From: Flavobacteriaceae bacterium UBA6231
GTDB taxonomy: Bacteria; Bacteroidota; Bacteroidia; Flavobacteriales; Flavobacteriaceae
Reading direction: 5' to 3'
Length of the DNA stretch: 49,420 nt
Assembly (NCBI GenBank): GCA_002441545.1
Contig: DJWL01000043.1
Span: 1-49,420 of the forward strand
Made by a program: the position numbers and the translations under genes. This document shows, one piece after another, positions 25,941 through 35,542 of this stretch. The notes below the pieces were generated by a model. That model saw only the letters and a list, made by a program, of their open reading frames with translations. It was not told the origin of the DNA and did not search any database. The stretch's first letter is position 1; every line of letters starts with the position of its first letter.

Positions 25941-26823
25941 CCCAGTATTGCTAAAAGAAACCGTTGAAGGTTTAAATATTAAAGAAGATGGTGTTTATGT
26001 TGATGTGACTTTTGGTGGTGGAGGGCATAGTAGAGAAATACTAAAATATCTTGGAGAAAAAGGAAAGTTGTTTGCTTTTGATCAAGATCAAGATGCTCTT
26101 GCAAATACTATTGACGATAGCAGGTTTACTTTAATTAATGAGAATTTCAGACACATAAAGCGTTTTTTGAGATTTCATGGAGTTAAGAAGGTGGATGGTA
26201 TTTTGGCAGATTTTGGTGTATCATCACATCAGTTTGATGTTGCAGAACGTGGGTTTTCAACACGCTTTGAAGCTGATTTAGATATGAGGATGAATCAAAA
26301 AAATCAATTATCAGCTTTTAATGTGGTTAATGAATATGAAGAAGAGCAATTGAAAAATGTGTTCTTACAATATGGAGAATTAAGAGCAGGATTAGCGATG
26401 GCTAAAGTTATTGTTGAGCATAGAAAAGATCAAGTTATTAAGACCAGTGAGCAACTTAAAAAGGTGTTGAATAAATTTTTGCCACCAAGACATGAAAATA
26501 AAGTATTAGCGCAAATATATCAGGCTATTCGTATTGAAGTGAATCAAGAAATTGAAGCTTTAAAAGAATTTTTAGAACAAACACCAGAGCTTTTAAAACA
26601 GGGAGGTCGGTTGAGTTTTATTTCGTATCACTCTTTAGAAGACAGATTAGTGAAACGTTTTATTAGAAATGGAATGTTTGAAGGTGAGCCAGAGCGTGAC
26701 ATGTATGGAAATTTTGAAGTGCCTTTAAAAAAAATAAACGGACTTATTGTGCCGTCAAAAGAAGAAATTAATAGTAATAGCAGAGCAAGAAGTGCAAAAT
26801 TGCGCATAGCGGAAAAATTATAA
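25921..26823 (+). CDS. rsmH: 16S rRNA (cytosine-1402-N4)-methyltransferase
   Basis: Methylates N4 of C1402 in the ribosomal P site, using S-adenosylmethionine. The 300-residue product opens EYHNPVLLKETVEGL and shows the SAM loop VDVTFGGGGHSREIL (28-41). It also carries ILADFGVSSHQFD, RGFSTRFEADLDMRM, and SYHSLEDRLVKRFI near the C-terminus, all diagnostic. Starts at 25921 or, 6 nt later, at 25927 are both possible; both lie inside the mraZ 3' end. The stop directly abuts the ftsL start. Confidence 0.97.
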   Translation: MTMEYHNPVLLKETVEGLNIKEDGVYVDVTFGGGGHSREILKYLGEKGKLFAFDQDQDALANTIDDSRFTLINENFRHIKRFLRFHGVKKVDGILADFGVSSHQFDVAERGFSTRFEADLDMRMNQKNQLSAFNVVNEYEEEQLKNVFLQYGELRAGLAMAKVIVEHRKDQVIKTSEQLKKVLNKFLPPRHENKVLAQIYQAIRIEVNQEIEALKEFLEQTPELLKQGGRLSFISYHSLEDRLVKRFIRNGMFEGEPERDMYGNFEVPLKKINGLIVPSKEEINSNSRARSAKLRIAEKL

Positions 26824-27141
26824 ATGAAAAAAAGTATCTATAGAATATTAAAAGGAACCTTTTTGGTGAGTGATGATTCTTTCAAAAACTGGAGAATCAT
26901 CATTTTCATTTCTTCTTTGGCTATAGTTATGATTGCAAGTTCACATAGCGCCGATAAAAAAGTATATGAAATTGCTAGATTAAAAAATGAAGTAAATGAA
27001 ATGCGTTCAGAGTTTATTGATGGTCGCTCAAAATTAATGAGATTAAAAATGGAATCTGAAATTATGCTAGCAATGCAGAAAAAGGGTATAGCTCCTTCGG
27101 TAATTCCACCAAAAAAAATCAAAGTCAAATCACAACAATAA
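26824..27141 (+). CDS. ftsL: FtsL-like cell-division protein
   Basis: The 105-residue bitopic protein has a short cytoplasmic N-terminus and a single membrane helix (about 25-40, FISSLAIVMIAS). A periplasmic coiled coil follows (about 46-85, KVYEIARLKNEVNEMRSEF) with a basic tail. FtsL normally bridges FtsB and FtsQ and activates FtsWI at the septum. Primary sequence is poorly conserved in this family; the call rests on size, topology, the coiled coil and its fixed position between rsmH and the septal PBP gene. Confidence 0.85.
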   Translation: MKKSIYRILKGTFLVSDDSFKNWRIIIFISSLAIVMIASSHSADKKVYEIARLKNEVNEMRSEFIDGRSKLMRLKMESEIMLAMQKKGIAPSVIPPKKIKVKSQQ

Positions 27142-27148
27142 TTTAGTC

Positions 27149-29164
27149 TTGGCAGTAAGCGAGAAGAACATATTAAATCGATTATATTTTATTGCAGGAT
27201 GCATGTTTATCTTCTGTTTGGCTGTGGTATTTAAATTAACAACAATTCAATTTGTTCAAGGAGATAAATACAGAGCATTAGCAGAACAACGTGTTGTTAA
27301 AAATGTTGTAATACCAGCTAATAGAGGCAATGTGTACTCTGCAAAAGGAAATTTATTAGCTACCTCAATTCCAAAATATGATATAAGATTTGATGCATTA
27401 ACACCTTCAAATAAAACATTTGAAAAATATTTAAAGCCATTATGTGATTCACTTTCTAAATATTCAGGAAAATATTCAAGCTATTATCAGAATGATATCA
27501 GAAAAGCTAGAGCAAATAAAAACAGATATTATTTAATTGCTAGAAATATTGGGTATTCAGATTATATACGATTAAGAAATTTTCCGCTTCTAAATTTAGG
27601 TGCTTTTAAAGGAGGTTTGATTGTGGAACAAACAACAAAACGTGAACACCCAATGGGTGGTATTGCACAGCGTTCAATTGGTTATGAAAGATTTGATGAT
27701 CAGGGAAATGTAACAAGAGCGGGAATTGACGGAGCTTATGGTGTTAAATATTTACGAGGAACAGATGGTAAGCGTGCAAAACAGCAAATTGGTAAAGGGC
27801 AATGGAAACCTATTGCAGATTATAATCAAATTGAACCTCAAGATGGGTACGACGTTTATACAACAATTGATGTAAATATTCAGGATATAGCACATCATGC
27901 TTTGTTAGAGCAGTTAGAAAAGTACAAGGCAGACCATGGTTGTGTGGTAGTTATGGAAACCAAAACTGGCGAAATTAAAGCCATATCTAATCTTGGAAGA
28001 AACAGTGAAGGTTATTATTATGAGCGACTAAACTATGCTGTTGGAGAAAGCCATGAACCAGGCTCTACTTTTAAATTAATGGCTATTACAGCTGCACTTG
28101 AAGATAAAGTAATTGATACCAGTGATGTTGTGGATACTGAAAAAGGAGTTATTTGGTTTTATGGAAAACCGGTAAAAGACTCGCATCATGGAGGTTATGG
28201 AAAAATAACAATTTCAAGGGCTTTTGAAGTGTCATCGAACACAGGAGTTGTTAGAGCTATTGATAGAGCATACTCTAAAAATCCCGAAAAATTTGTGGAT
28301 AGGTTATATGAAATGAACCTGAACAAAAAATTAGACCTTTCCATTTTAGGTGAACCACAACCTACGATACCAGATCCAAGAATAAAAAATGGACGTTGGA
28401 GTGGAATCGCATTACAGTGGATGGCTTTTGGGTATGGAGTTCAGTTTACGCCTTTGCAAACATTAACTTTTTATAATGCTATTGCTAATGATGGTGAAAT
28501 GGTGAAACCTCAATTTTTAAAGGAAGTTAGATCGTTTGATAAGGTCATTGTGCCATTTGAAAAGGAAGTTTTAAACAAACAAATCTGCTCAAAAGAAACC
28601 ATAGCTAAAGTACAGCAATTACTTAAAAATGTAGTAGAAAAAGATCATGGTACAGGACATAGGTTGTATTCAGAAAATTTTTCAATGGCAGGCAAAACGG
28701 GTACTTGTCAAAAAGATTACAGAAACAAAGAAAAGCTAAATTATATATCATCATTTGCGGGTTATTTTCCAGCAGATAATCCTAAGTATTCTTGCATTGT
28801 TGTAATTCATGAACCAGATAAAAGTGTTGGTTATTATGGAGCAGACGTATCGGGTCCTGTTTTCAAAAAGATAGCTCAAAAAATATTTACAGATACACCA
28901 ATTGTTGATGAGGTGAAATCTTTAAATGTTAAATATGCGTCTGCTGAAAATGAATATGAAAATTTTTACAAAGCAGCCCAAACCTATAAAACCATCATGC
29001 CAAGTGTAGTTGGTTTACCGGCTATGGATGCTGTTGCCTTGTTAGAGAATATGCAGGTAAAGGTGAAAGTGAAATTAGAAGGTAGTGGTGTAATAAAAAA
29101 GCAATCTGTAGAACAAAATATTAAATTAAAAAATAACCAAGTAGTTGTACTAACTGCATCATGA
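27149..29164 (+). CDS. ftsI: septal penicillin-binding protein (transpeptidase) with PASTA domain
   Basis: The class B PBP that cross-links septal peptidoglycan with FtsW. Its 671 residues comprise a membrane anchor (about 11-30), a dimerisation/pedestal region with RVVKNVVIPANRGNVYS, and a transpeptidase domain with the nucleophile S306 in PGSTFK, S362-S-N364 and K516-T-G518. A C-terminal PASTA-like domain covers about 615-671 (MPSVVGLPAMDAVALL). A PASTA domain on FtsI is usual in Bacteroidota. The start is a TTG at 27149, since the next in-frame ATG would cut the membrane anchor. The 3' end overlaps murE by 4 nt. Confidence 0.95.
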   Translation: MAVSEKNILNRLYFIAGCMFIFCLAVVFKLTTIQFVQGDKYRALAEQRVVKNVVIPANRGNVYSAKGNLLATSIPKYDIRFDALTPSNKTFEKYLKPLCDSLSKYSGKYSSYYQNDIRKARANKNRYYLIARNIGYSDYIRLRNFPLLNLGAFKGGLIVEQTTKREHPMGGIAQRSIGYERFDDQGNVTRAGIDGAYGVKYLRGTDGKRAKQQIGKGQWKPIADYNQIEPQDGYDVYTTIDVNIQDIAHHALLEQLEKYKADHGCVVVMETKTGEIKAISNLGRNSEGYYYERLNYAVGESHEPGSTFKLMAITAALEDKVIDTSDVVDTEKGVIWFYGKPVKDSHHGGYGKITISRAFEVSSNTGVVRAIDRAYSKNPEKFVDRLYEMNLNKKLDLSILGEPQPTIPDPRIKNGRWSGIALQWMAFGYGVQFTPLQTLTFYNAIANDGEMVKPQFLKEVRSFDKVIVPFEKEVLNKQICSKETIAKVQQLLKNVVEKDHGTGHRLYSENFSMAGKTGTCQKDYRNKEKLNYISSFAGYFPADNPKYSCIVVIHEPDKSVGYYGADVSGPVFKKIAQKIFTDTPIVDEVKSLNVKYASAENEYENFYKAAQTYKTIMPSVVGLPAMDAVALLENMQVKVKVKLEGSGVIKKQSVEQNIKLKNNQVVVLTAS

Positions 29165-30624
29165 TAGCTCTAAAAGACATATTGTATAAAGTAACCTTAA
29201 ACGCAGTGGTAGGTAGCACTTTTGTGGATATTAACGAGATTCATTTTGATTCCAGAAATATTACTAAAAATGATGCTTTTATTGCAATTAAAGGAACTCA
29301 TGTTGATGGTCATGATTATATAGATAAGGCTATTGAAAAAGGAGCAATTGCTATTGTTTGTGAAACATTGCCCGCTAATTTAAAAAACAATATCACCTAT
29401 GTAGAAGTTGATAATGCTGGGAAAGCATTGGCATACATGGCTTCAAACTATTATGAAGTGCCTTCAGAAAACTTAAAACTAGTTGGTGTTACAGGAACCA
29501 ATGGAAAAACAACTGTAGCCTCATTATTATATCAGTTATTTAAAAAAGCTGGATTTAAAGTTGGCTTGCTTTCAACTGTAAAAGTTATGGTTGATAATAA
29601 AGAGTATAAAGCAACACACACAACTCCAGACTCATTGTCTATTAATAAATATCTTAAAGAAATGAGTGAAGAAGGTGTGGAGTTTTGCTTTATGGAAGTG
29701 AGCTCTCATGGTATTCATCAATATAGAACAGAAGGTTTGCATTTTGAAGGTGGTATTTTTACCAATTTAACACATGATCATTTAGATTATCACAACACAT
29801 TCTCGGAATATAGAGATGTTAAAAAATCTTTTTTTGATAATCTTCCAAGCACTGCTTTTGCACTTGTAAATGTTGATGACAAAAACGGTTTGGTAATGCT
29901 TCAAAATACAAAAGCAAGAAAACTTACTTATGCATTAAAAACCTATGCAGATTATAGAGTTCAAATTTTAGAAAACGAATTTGGAGGTTTATTGCTTAAA
30001 ATAAATGAAAGTGAAGTTTGGACCAAGCTAATCGGGAATTTCAATGCTTATAACATATTGGCAATTTATGCAACGGCAGATTCATTAGGACTAGATAAAA
30101 CAGAAATTCTTCAGTTAATAAGCACTTTAGAAAGCGTAAGCGGCCGTTTTCAATATTTAATTTCAGATGAAAAAATAACAGCTATTGTTGATTATGCACA
30201 TACACCCGATGCACTTAAAAATGTATTGGAAACTATAAATAGTATTCGAACTAAAAACGAAGAGCTCATTACTGTTTTCGGTTGTGGAGGCGATAGAGAT
30301 AAAACAAAGCGCCCAACAATGGGGAATATTGCTTCTGCTTTAAGTACTAAAGTAATTATTACAAGTGATAATCCACGTAGTGAGGAGCCAGATACAATAA
30401 TTAGTGAGATAGAAAATGGTGTAGAACCTCAAAATATTAGAAAAGTAGTTTCAATAGCCGATAGAAAACAAGCCATTAAAACAGCATGTCAAATGGCACA
30501 ACCAAATGATATCATTTTAATAGCAGGAAAAGGTCATGAAACCTATCAGGAAATAAAAGGTGAACGCTTTGATTTTGATGATTATAAAATAGTACAAGAA
30601 TTTTTAAAACAGTTACAAAAATAA
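29161..30624 (+). CDS. murE: UDP-MurNAc-Ala-Glu:meso-diaminopimelate ligase
   Basis: Adds the third amino acid to the peptidoglycan precursor in the cytosol. The 487-residue Mur ligase has the ATP loop GVTGTNGKTT (109-118), the N-terminal segment IHFDSRNITKNDAFIAIKG, the central THDHLDYH and the C-terminal DNPR motif (403-406, in TSDNPRSEEP). DNPR predicts specificity for meso-diaminopimelate rather than lysine. The start overlaps the ftsI stop and mraY begins 1 nt after the stop. Confidence 0.96.
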   Translation: MIALKDILYKVTLNAVVGSTFVDINEIHFDSRNITKNDAFIAIKGTHVDGHDYIDKAIEKGAIAIVCETLPANLKNNITYVEVDNAGKALAYMASNYYEVPSENLKLVGVTGTNGKTTVASLLYQLFKKAGFKVGLLSTVKVMVDNKEYKATHTTPDSLSINKYLKEMSEEGVEFCFMEVSSHGIHQYRTEGLHFEGGIFTNLTHDHLDYHNTFSEYRDVKKSFFDNLPSTAFALVNVDDKNGLVMLQNTKARKLTYALKTYADYRVQILENEFGGLLLKINESEVWTKLIGNFNAYNILAIYATADSLGLDKTEILQLISTLESVSGRFQYLISDEKITAIVDYAHTPDALKNVLETINSIRTKNEELITVFGCGGDRDKTKRPTMGNIASALSTKVIITSDNPRSEEPDTIISEIENGVEPQNIRKVVSIADRKQAIKTACQMAQPNDIILIAGKGHETYQEIKGERFDFDDYKIVQEFLKQLQK

Positions 30625-30625
30625 T

Positions 30626-31867
30626 ATGCTGTATTACCTATTTGATTATTTAGAAAAACAATTCCAATTACCAGGAGCAACTCTTTTTGGGTTTATCACC
30701 TTTAGAGCTGCTTTAGCAATAATATTATCATTGTTAATTTCTACTATTTATGGTAAAAGAATCATTCGTTTTTTACTAAAACAACAAGTAGGGGAAACTA
30801 TTAGAGATTTAGGTCTTGAAGGGCAACAACAAAAGGCAGGTACGCCAACAATGGGAGGGATTATTATAATTCTGGCCACTTTAATACCTGTAATATTGCT
30901 GGCAAAATTAGAAAATATATACATCATTTTGCTCATTGTTACAACACTATGGATGGGAACAATTGGGTTTATTGATGATTATATTAAAAAGTTTAAAAAA
31001 GATAAAGAAGGTTTAAAGGGAAAATTTAAAATACTAGGTCAAGTAGGACTTGGAATTATTGTAGGTGCTACACTGTTTTTTCATAAAGATGTGACCATAA
31101 AAGAAAAATTGCCTGTTCAAGTGCAACAGGAAATGTTAGCTTCAGATCCTAATTTGTCACCTTCAAAGCTTTTCAAAGATGAAGAGAAATCAACAAAAAC
31201 AACCATTCCTTTTGTAAAAGGAAATGAATTTGATTACGCTGAAATTATAACCTGGATAAACCCTGGTTTAGAAAAATATGCTTGGATAATTTTTATACTT
31301 GTTGCCATTTTCATTATTACAGCCGTTTCAAATGGAGCTAATTTAACAGATGGAATCGATGGTTTGGCTGCAGGTACATCGGCAATAATTGTGCTTACAT
31401 TAGGAATTTTTGCCTGGGTTTCTGGTAACATTATTTTTTCAGATTACCTCAATATTATGTATATCCCAAGAGTTGAAGAAATTTCAATTTATATAGCAGC
31501 CTTTGTAGGTGCGCTTATTGGGTTTCTTTGGTACAACACCTATCCAGCGCAGGTTTTTATGGGTGATACAGGAAGCTTAACAATTGGAGGAATTATAGCG
31601 GTTATTGCTATAGCTGTTAGAAAGGAATGGTTAATTCCAGTTTTATGTGGCATATTCTTAGCAGAAAATTTATCGGTTGTGATGCAAGTAAGTTATTTCA
31701 AATACACTAAGAAAAAATATGGAGAAGGCAAACGAATATTTAAAATGTCTCCACTACATCATCACTATCAAAAAATTGGATATCACGAAAGTAAAATTGT
31801 TACAAGGTTTTGGATTGTAGGCATTTTGTTGGCAATCATTTCTATTGTCACTTTGAAAATTAGATAG
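30626..31867 (+). CDS. mraY: phospho-MurNAc-pentapeptide translocase
   Basis: Transfers phospho-MurNAc-pentapeptide to undecaprenyl phosphate to make lipid I, in the inner membrane. The 413-residue polytopic protein has KAGTPTMGG, the active-site aspartates in GFIDDYIKK and NLTDGIDGLAAG, the FMGDTGSL segment and the PLHHHYQKIGYHESK motif. It is about 50 residues longer than the E. coli enzyme because of an insertion at roughly 155-205 (rich in K, E, S and P), as in other Bacteroidota. The stop directly abuts the murD start. Confidence 0.96.
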   Translation: MLYYLFDYLEKQFQLPGATLFGFITFRAALAIILSLLISTIYGKRIIRFLLKQQVGETIRDLGLEGQQQKAGTPTMGGIIIILATLIPVILLAKLENIYIILLIVTTLWMGTIGFIDDYIKKFKKDKEGLKGKFKILGQVGLGIIVGATLFFHKDVTIKEKLPVQVQQEMLASDPNLSPSKLFKDEEKSTKTTIPFVKGNEFDYAEIITWINPGLEKYAWIIFILVAIFIITAVSNGANLTDGIDGLAAGTSAIIVLTLGIFAWVSGNIIFSDYLNIMYIPRVEEISIYIAAFVGALIGFLWYNTYPAQVFMGDTGSLTIGGIIAVIAIAVRKEWLIPVLCGIFLAENLSVVMQVSYFKYTKKKYGEGKRIFKMSPLHHHYQKIGYHESKIVTRFWIVGILLAIISIVTLKIR

Positions 31868-33199
31868 ATGAGACGATTAGTGATTCTTGGTGGAGGAGAA
31901 AGCGGTGTTGGAACGGCGCTTTTAGGAAAAGAAAAAGGTTTTAAAATATTTGTTTCAGATAAAGGAGCAATTAAAGAAAAATATAAACAAGTTCTTATAC
32001 ATAATGAGATTGAATGGGAAGAAGGAAATCATACAGAATCAAAAATTCTGAATGCCGACCTTGTAATGAAAAGCCCAGGAATACCAGATAAATCACCTTT
32101 GGTAAAATTGATTCATGAAAAAGGAATTTTAGTAGTTTCTGAAATTGAATTTGCATCACAATTTACTGATGCAACGATTATTGGTATTACAGGAAGTAAT
32201 GGTAAAACAACAACAGCAACCTTAACACATCATATTTTAAAACAAGAATTAAATGTGGGATTGGCTGGTAATATTGGTGACAGTTTTGCTAAACAAATTT
32301 TGGAAAAAGATTATCAAAATTATGTTTTGGAAATAAGCAGTTTTCAATTAGATGATATTGTTGATTTTAAACCACATATAGCAGTCATTACAAACATAAC
32401 ACCCGATCATTTAGATAGATATAATTATCAATTTGAAAACTATATCGCTTCAAAATTCAGAATAGCAGAAAATCAAACAAAAGATGATTATTTGATTTAT
32501 GATGCAGATGATGAGGTTATTAATGACTGGTTAAAAAACAATTCAATTCAATCTACTTTATTACCATTTTCACTATTAAAAACTATTAAAAATGGTGCGT
32601 ATTTAGACAACAATAATATAAAAATAACAATAGATAACAATCAAATAATTATGCCAACATCAAATCTTGCTTTAGAGGGAAAACACAACATTAAAAATGC
32701 TATGGCTGCTTCTACAGTAGCTCATTTATTAAAAATTAGAAAGCAAACAATAAGAGAGAGTCTGGAAAATTTTCAAGGCGTTGAGCATCGATTAGAGCAT
32801 GTATTAAAAATTAATAAAGTGCAATATATCAATGACTCAAAAGCAACTAATGTAAATGCTACTTATTATGCTTTAGAAAGTATGGAAACACCAACTGTTT
32901 GGATTGTTGGCGGACAAGATAAAGGCAATAATTATGAGGAATTGTTTTCGTTTGTAAATGAAAAGGTTAAAGCCATTATTTGTTTGGGTATTGATAACGA
33001 AAAATTGTTGAGCACTTTTGGAGGTATGGTTGATATTATTGTTGAAACTCAATTTATGAGTGAAGCAGTAAAAATAGCTTATAAAATTGCTGAAGCAGGT
33101 GACACTGTATTGTTGTCTCCAGCTTGTGCCAGTTTTGATTTGTTTGAAAACTATGAAGACAGAGGCAGACAGTTTAAAGAAGCAGTTAGAAATTTATAA
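31868..33199 (+). CDS. murD: UDP-MurNAc-L-alanine:D-glutamate ligase
   Basis: Adds D-glutamate, the second residue of the stem peptide. The 443-residue Mur ligase has an N-terminal nucleotide-like domain (RLVILGGGESGVGTA) and the ATP loop GITGSNGKTTTA (106-117). The central ITNITPDHLDRY and C-terminal YINDSKATN and GGQDKGNNY segments are all characteristic of MurD. It starts right after the mraY stop, and ftsW follows after 29 nt. Confidence 0.96.
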   Translation: MRRLVILGGGESGVGTALLGKEKGFKIFVSDKGAIKEKYKQVLIHNEIEWEEGNHTESKILNADLVMKSPGIPDKSPLVKLIHEKGILVVSEIEFASQFTDATIIGITGSNGKTTTATLTHHILKQELNVGLAGNIGDSFAKQILEKDYQNYVLEISSFQLDDIVDFKPHIAVITNITPDHLDRYNYQFENYIASKFRIAENQTKDDYLIYDADDEVINDWLKNNSIQSTLLPFSLLKTIKNGAYLDNNNIKITIDNNQIIMPTSNLALEGKHNIKNAMAASTVAHLLKIRKQTIRESLENFQGVEHRLEHVLKINKVQYINDSKATNVNATYYALESMETPTVWIVGGQDKGNNYEELFSFVNEKVKAIICLGIDNEKLLSTFGGMVDIIVETQFMSEAVKIAYKIAEAGDTVLLSPACASFDLFENYEDRGRQFKEAVRNL

Positions 33200-33228
33200 T
33201 ACTAAATAGAAGTATAGAACAGCAAAAA

Positions 33229-34422
33229 ATGCAAACACTATTTAACAACATAAAGGGAGATCGCTTAATATGGGCTATAGTTGCTTTGTTGGCAATTTTC
33301 TCGTTTCTTCCTGTGTATAGTGCTGCAAGTAATTTGGCTTATTCGGGAGGAAACACAAGTACCTTTGCTTTTTTTGTTAAGCATTTTATGCATTTGTTTT
33401 TAGGCTTTGCCATTATGTATGGTGTTCATAAAATCCCATACAGATATTTTAGAGGCTTGTCGTTAGTGATGATTCCTATTGTATTGATTTTATTATTAGT
33501 AACCATGTTTCAAGGAGTTACTATTGAAGGAGCAAATGCCAGTAGATGGATTCAAATTCCAATAGTGGGTATGTCTTTTCAAACATCTACATTGGCATCT
33601 GTGGTGCTCATGGTATATGTTGCAAGATATATGTCTAAAATAAAAGATAAAGACATCACTTTTAAAGTATCTATTTTACCACTTTGGCTTCCGGTATTTT
33701 TAGTATTGGTACTAATCTTACCTGCAAACCTTTCAACAGCAGCTATTATGTTTGTTATGGTTGTTATGCTTGTTTTTATAGGTGGTTACCCATTTCGTTA
33801 TTTACTTATCATTTTGGGTTCTGGTGTTTTGGCTTTAGCATTATTTATTTTAATAGCAAAAGCATTTCCTGAAGCCATGCCAAATAGAATTGATACTTGG
33901 ATGAGCCGATTAGAAAGCTTTTCAAATGATGAAGATACAGAAGCTGATTATCAAATAGAAAAAGCAAAGATAGCCATTGCTTCAGGTGGTGTTCAAGGTG
34001 TTGGACCTGGGAAAAGTATTCAAAAGAATTTTTTACCACAATCATCATCCGATTTTATTTTCGCTATCATCATTGAAGAATATGGCTTAATTGGTGGTTT
34101 GGCAATAATAGTTTTATATATGTGGTTATTATTTAGAATTGTTATTGTGGCTCAAAAATCTGATACTGTTTTTGGAAAGTTATTAGTACTAGGAGTCGGA
34201 CTTCCAATTGTTTTTCAGGCTTTAATAAATATGGCTGTTGCAGTAGAGTTATTTCCTGTTACTGGTCAAACATTGCCTCTTATAAGTAGTGGAGGAACTT
34301 CCATTTGGATGACTTGTTTAGCTATAGGAATTATTTTGAGTGTTAGTGCAAAAAGAGAAGAGATAAAAGAGTTTGAAAATATGGAGGATAATCCTTTAGA
34401 AATTTTATCAGAAACCATTTAA
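33229..34422 (+). CDS. ftsW: septal peptidoglycan glycosyltransferase FtsW
   Basis: The SEDS-family polymerase of septal peptidoglycan, partner of FtsI. The 397-residue polytopic protein has about 10 membrane segments. SEDS landmarks include the segment ASRWIQIPIVGMSFQTS, a large loop with GGVQGVGPGKS, DFIFAIIIEEYGLIGG and TGQTLPLISSGGTS. In the dcw context it is FtsW rather than RodA. The start at 33229 follows murD after 29 nt, and the C-terminal tail is acidic and cytoplasmic. Confidence 0.95.
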   Translation: MQTLFNNIKGDRLIWAIVALLAIFSFLPVYSAASNLAYSGGNTSTFAFFVKHFMHLFLGFAIMYGVHKIPYRYFRGLSLVMIPIVLILLLVTMFQGVTIEGANASRWIQIPIVGMSFQTSTLASVVLMVYVARYMSKIKDKDITFKVSILPLWLPVFLVLVLILPANLSTAAIMFVMVVMLVFIGGYPFRYLLIILGSGVLALALFILIAKAFPEAMPNRIDTWMSRLESFSNDEDTEADYQIEKAKIAIASGGVQGVGPGKSIQKNFLPQSSSDFIFAIIIEEYGLIGGLAIIVLYMWLLFRIVIVAQKSDTVFGKLLVLGVGLPIVFQALINMAVAVELFPVTGQTLPLISSGGTSIWMTCLAIGIILSVSAKREEIKEFENMEDNPLEILSETI

Positions 34423-34434
34423 TAATGACAAGAA

Positions 34435-35541
34435 GTGTCAGATAAAAATAAAGCATATAAAATTATTCTCTCAGGAGGCGGAACAGGTGGACATATCTAT
34501 CCAGCTGTTGCTATTGCAAACGAATTAAAAAGTCGATTTCCAAATGCTGAGTTTTTGTTTGTAGGTGCCAAGGATAGAATGGAAATGGAAAAAGTGCCAC
34601 AAGCTGGTTATAACATTAAAGGCTTATGGATTTCAGGTATTCAAAGACAATTGACACTTAAAAACCTGATGTTTCCTTTTAAACTCATTAGTAGTTTATG
34701 GAATGCTAGAAAAATAGTGAAATCATTTAAACCAGATATTGCCATAGGAACCGGTGGATTTGCAAGTGGTCCTTTATTATACATTGCTGCTTCTAAGAAG
34801 ATACCTTGTTTAATACAGGAACAAAATTCGTATCCAGGAATTACAAATAAATTATTGGCTAAAAAAGTTCAGAAGATTTGTGTGGCTTACGATAATTTAG
34901 AACGATTTTTTCCAACTGATAAAATAATTAAAACGGGTAATCCTGTGCGTCAGGATTTACTAAATATAGAAAGTAAAACAGTTGAAGCTAAAGATTTTTT
35001 CAATCTCAAACATGGAAAATACACCTTATTAGTTTTAGGTGGCAGTTTAGGAGCAAGAAATATTAATGATTTAATTGAAAGAGAATTAGATTTTCTTAGT
35101 ACTCAAAATGTTCAAGTTATCTGGCAATGTGGAAAGCTGTATTACAATCAGTATAAGATTTATAATAACACAAAAGATATTCAGGTATATCCGTTTTTAA
35201 ACAATATGGATTTTGCCTATGCTGCTGCAGACATAATAATTTCAAGAGCAGGAGCAAGTTCAGTTTCTGAATTGTGTATAGTAGGAAAGCCAGTAATTTT
35301 TATACCATCTCCTAATGTTGCTGAAGATCATCAAACCAAAAACGCATTGGCTATTGTAAATAATGATGCAGCAATGCTTATAAAAGAAGAAGATTTAGAA
35401 GTCGATTTTAAAAATAAATTTTCACAATTAATGCAATCTCCTGAAAAGCAAAAACATTTAGGAGAAAACATAAAAAAACTAGCATTAATAAATGCAACAA
35501 ACCAAATAGCAGATGAAGTTGTAAAACTTTTAGAAAAATAA
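34435..35541 (+). CDS. murG: UDP-GlcNAc:lipid I N-acetylglucosaminyltransferase
   Basis: Adds GlcNAc to lipid I to make lipid II at the inner face of the membrane. The 368-residue GT-B/GT28 enzyme has the N-terminal GGGTGGHIYPAVAIANEL, AIGTGGFASGPLL, EQNSYPGITNK and the C-terminal ISRAGASSVSEL and PSPNVAEDHQTKNA. The start is GTG at 34435; the only nearby ATG (34425) is out of frame. It lies 12 nt after ftsW and 1 nt before murC. Confidence 0.96.
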   Translation: MSDKNKAYKIILSGGGTGGHIYPAVAIANELKSRFPNAEFLFVGAKDRMEMEKVPQAGYNIKGLWISGIQRQLTLKNLMFPFKLISSLWNARKIVKSFKPDIAIGTGGFASGPLLYIAASKKIPCLIQEQNSYPGITNKLLAKKVQKICVAYDNLERFFPTDKIIKTGNPVRQDLLNIESKTVEAKDFFNLKHGKYTLLVLGGSLGARNINDLIERELDFLSTQNVQVIWQCGKLYYNQYKIYNNTKDIQVYPFLNNMDFAYAAADIIISRAGASSVSELCIVGKPVIFIPSPNVAEDHQTKNALAIVNNDAAMLIKEEDLEVDFKNKFSQLMQSPEKQKHLGENIKKLALINATNQIADEVVKLLEK

Positions 35542-35542
35542 A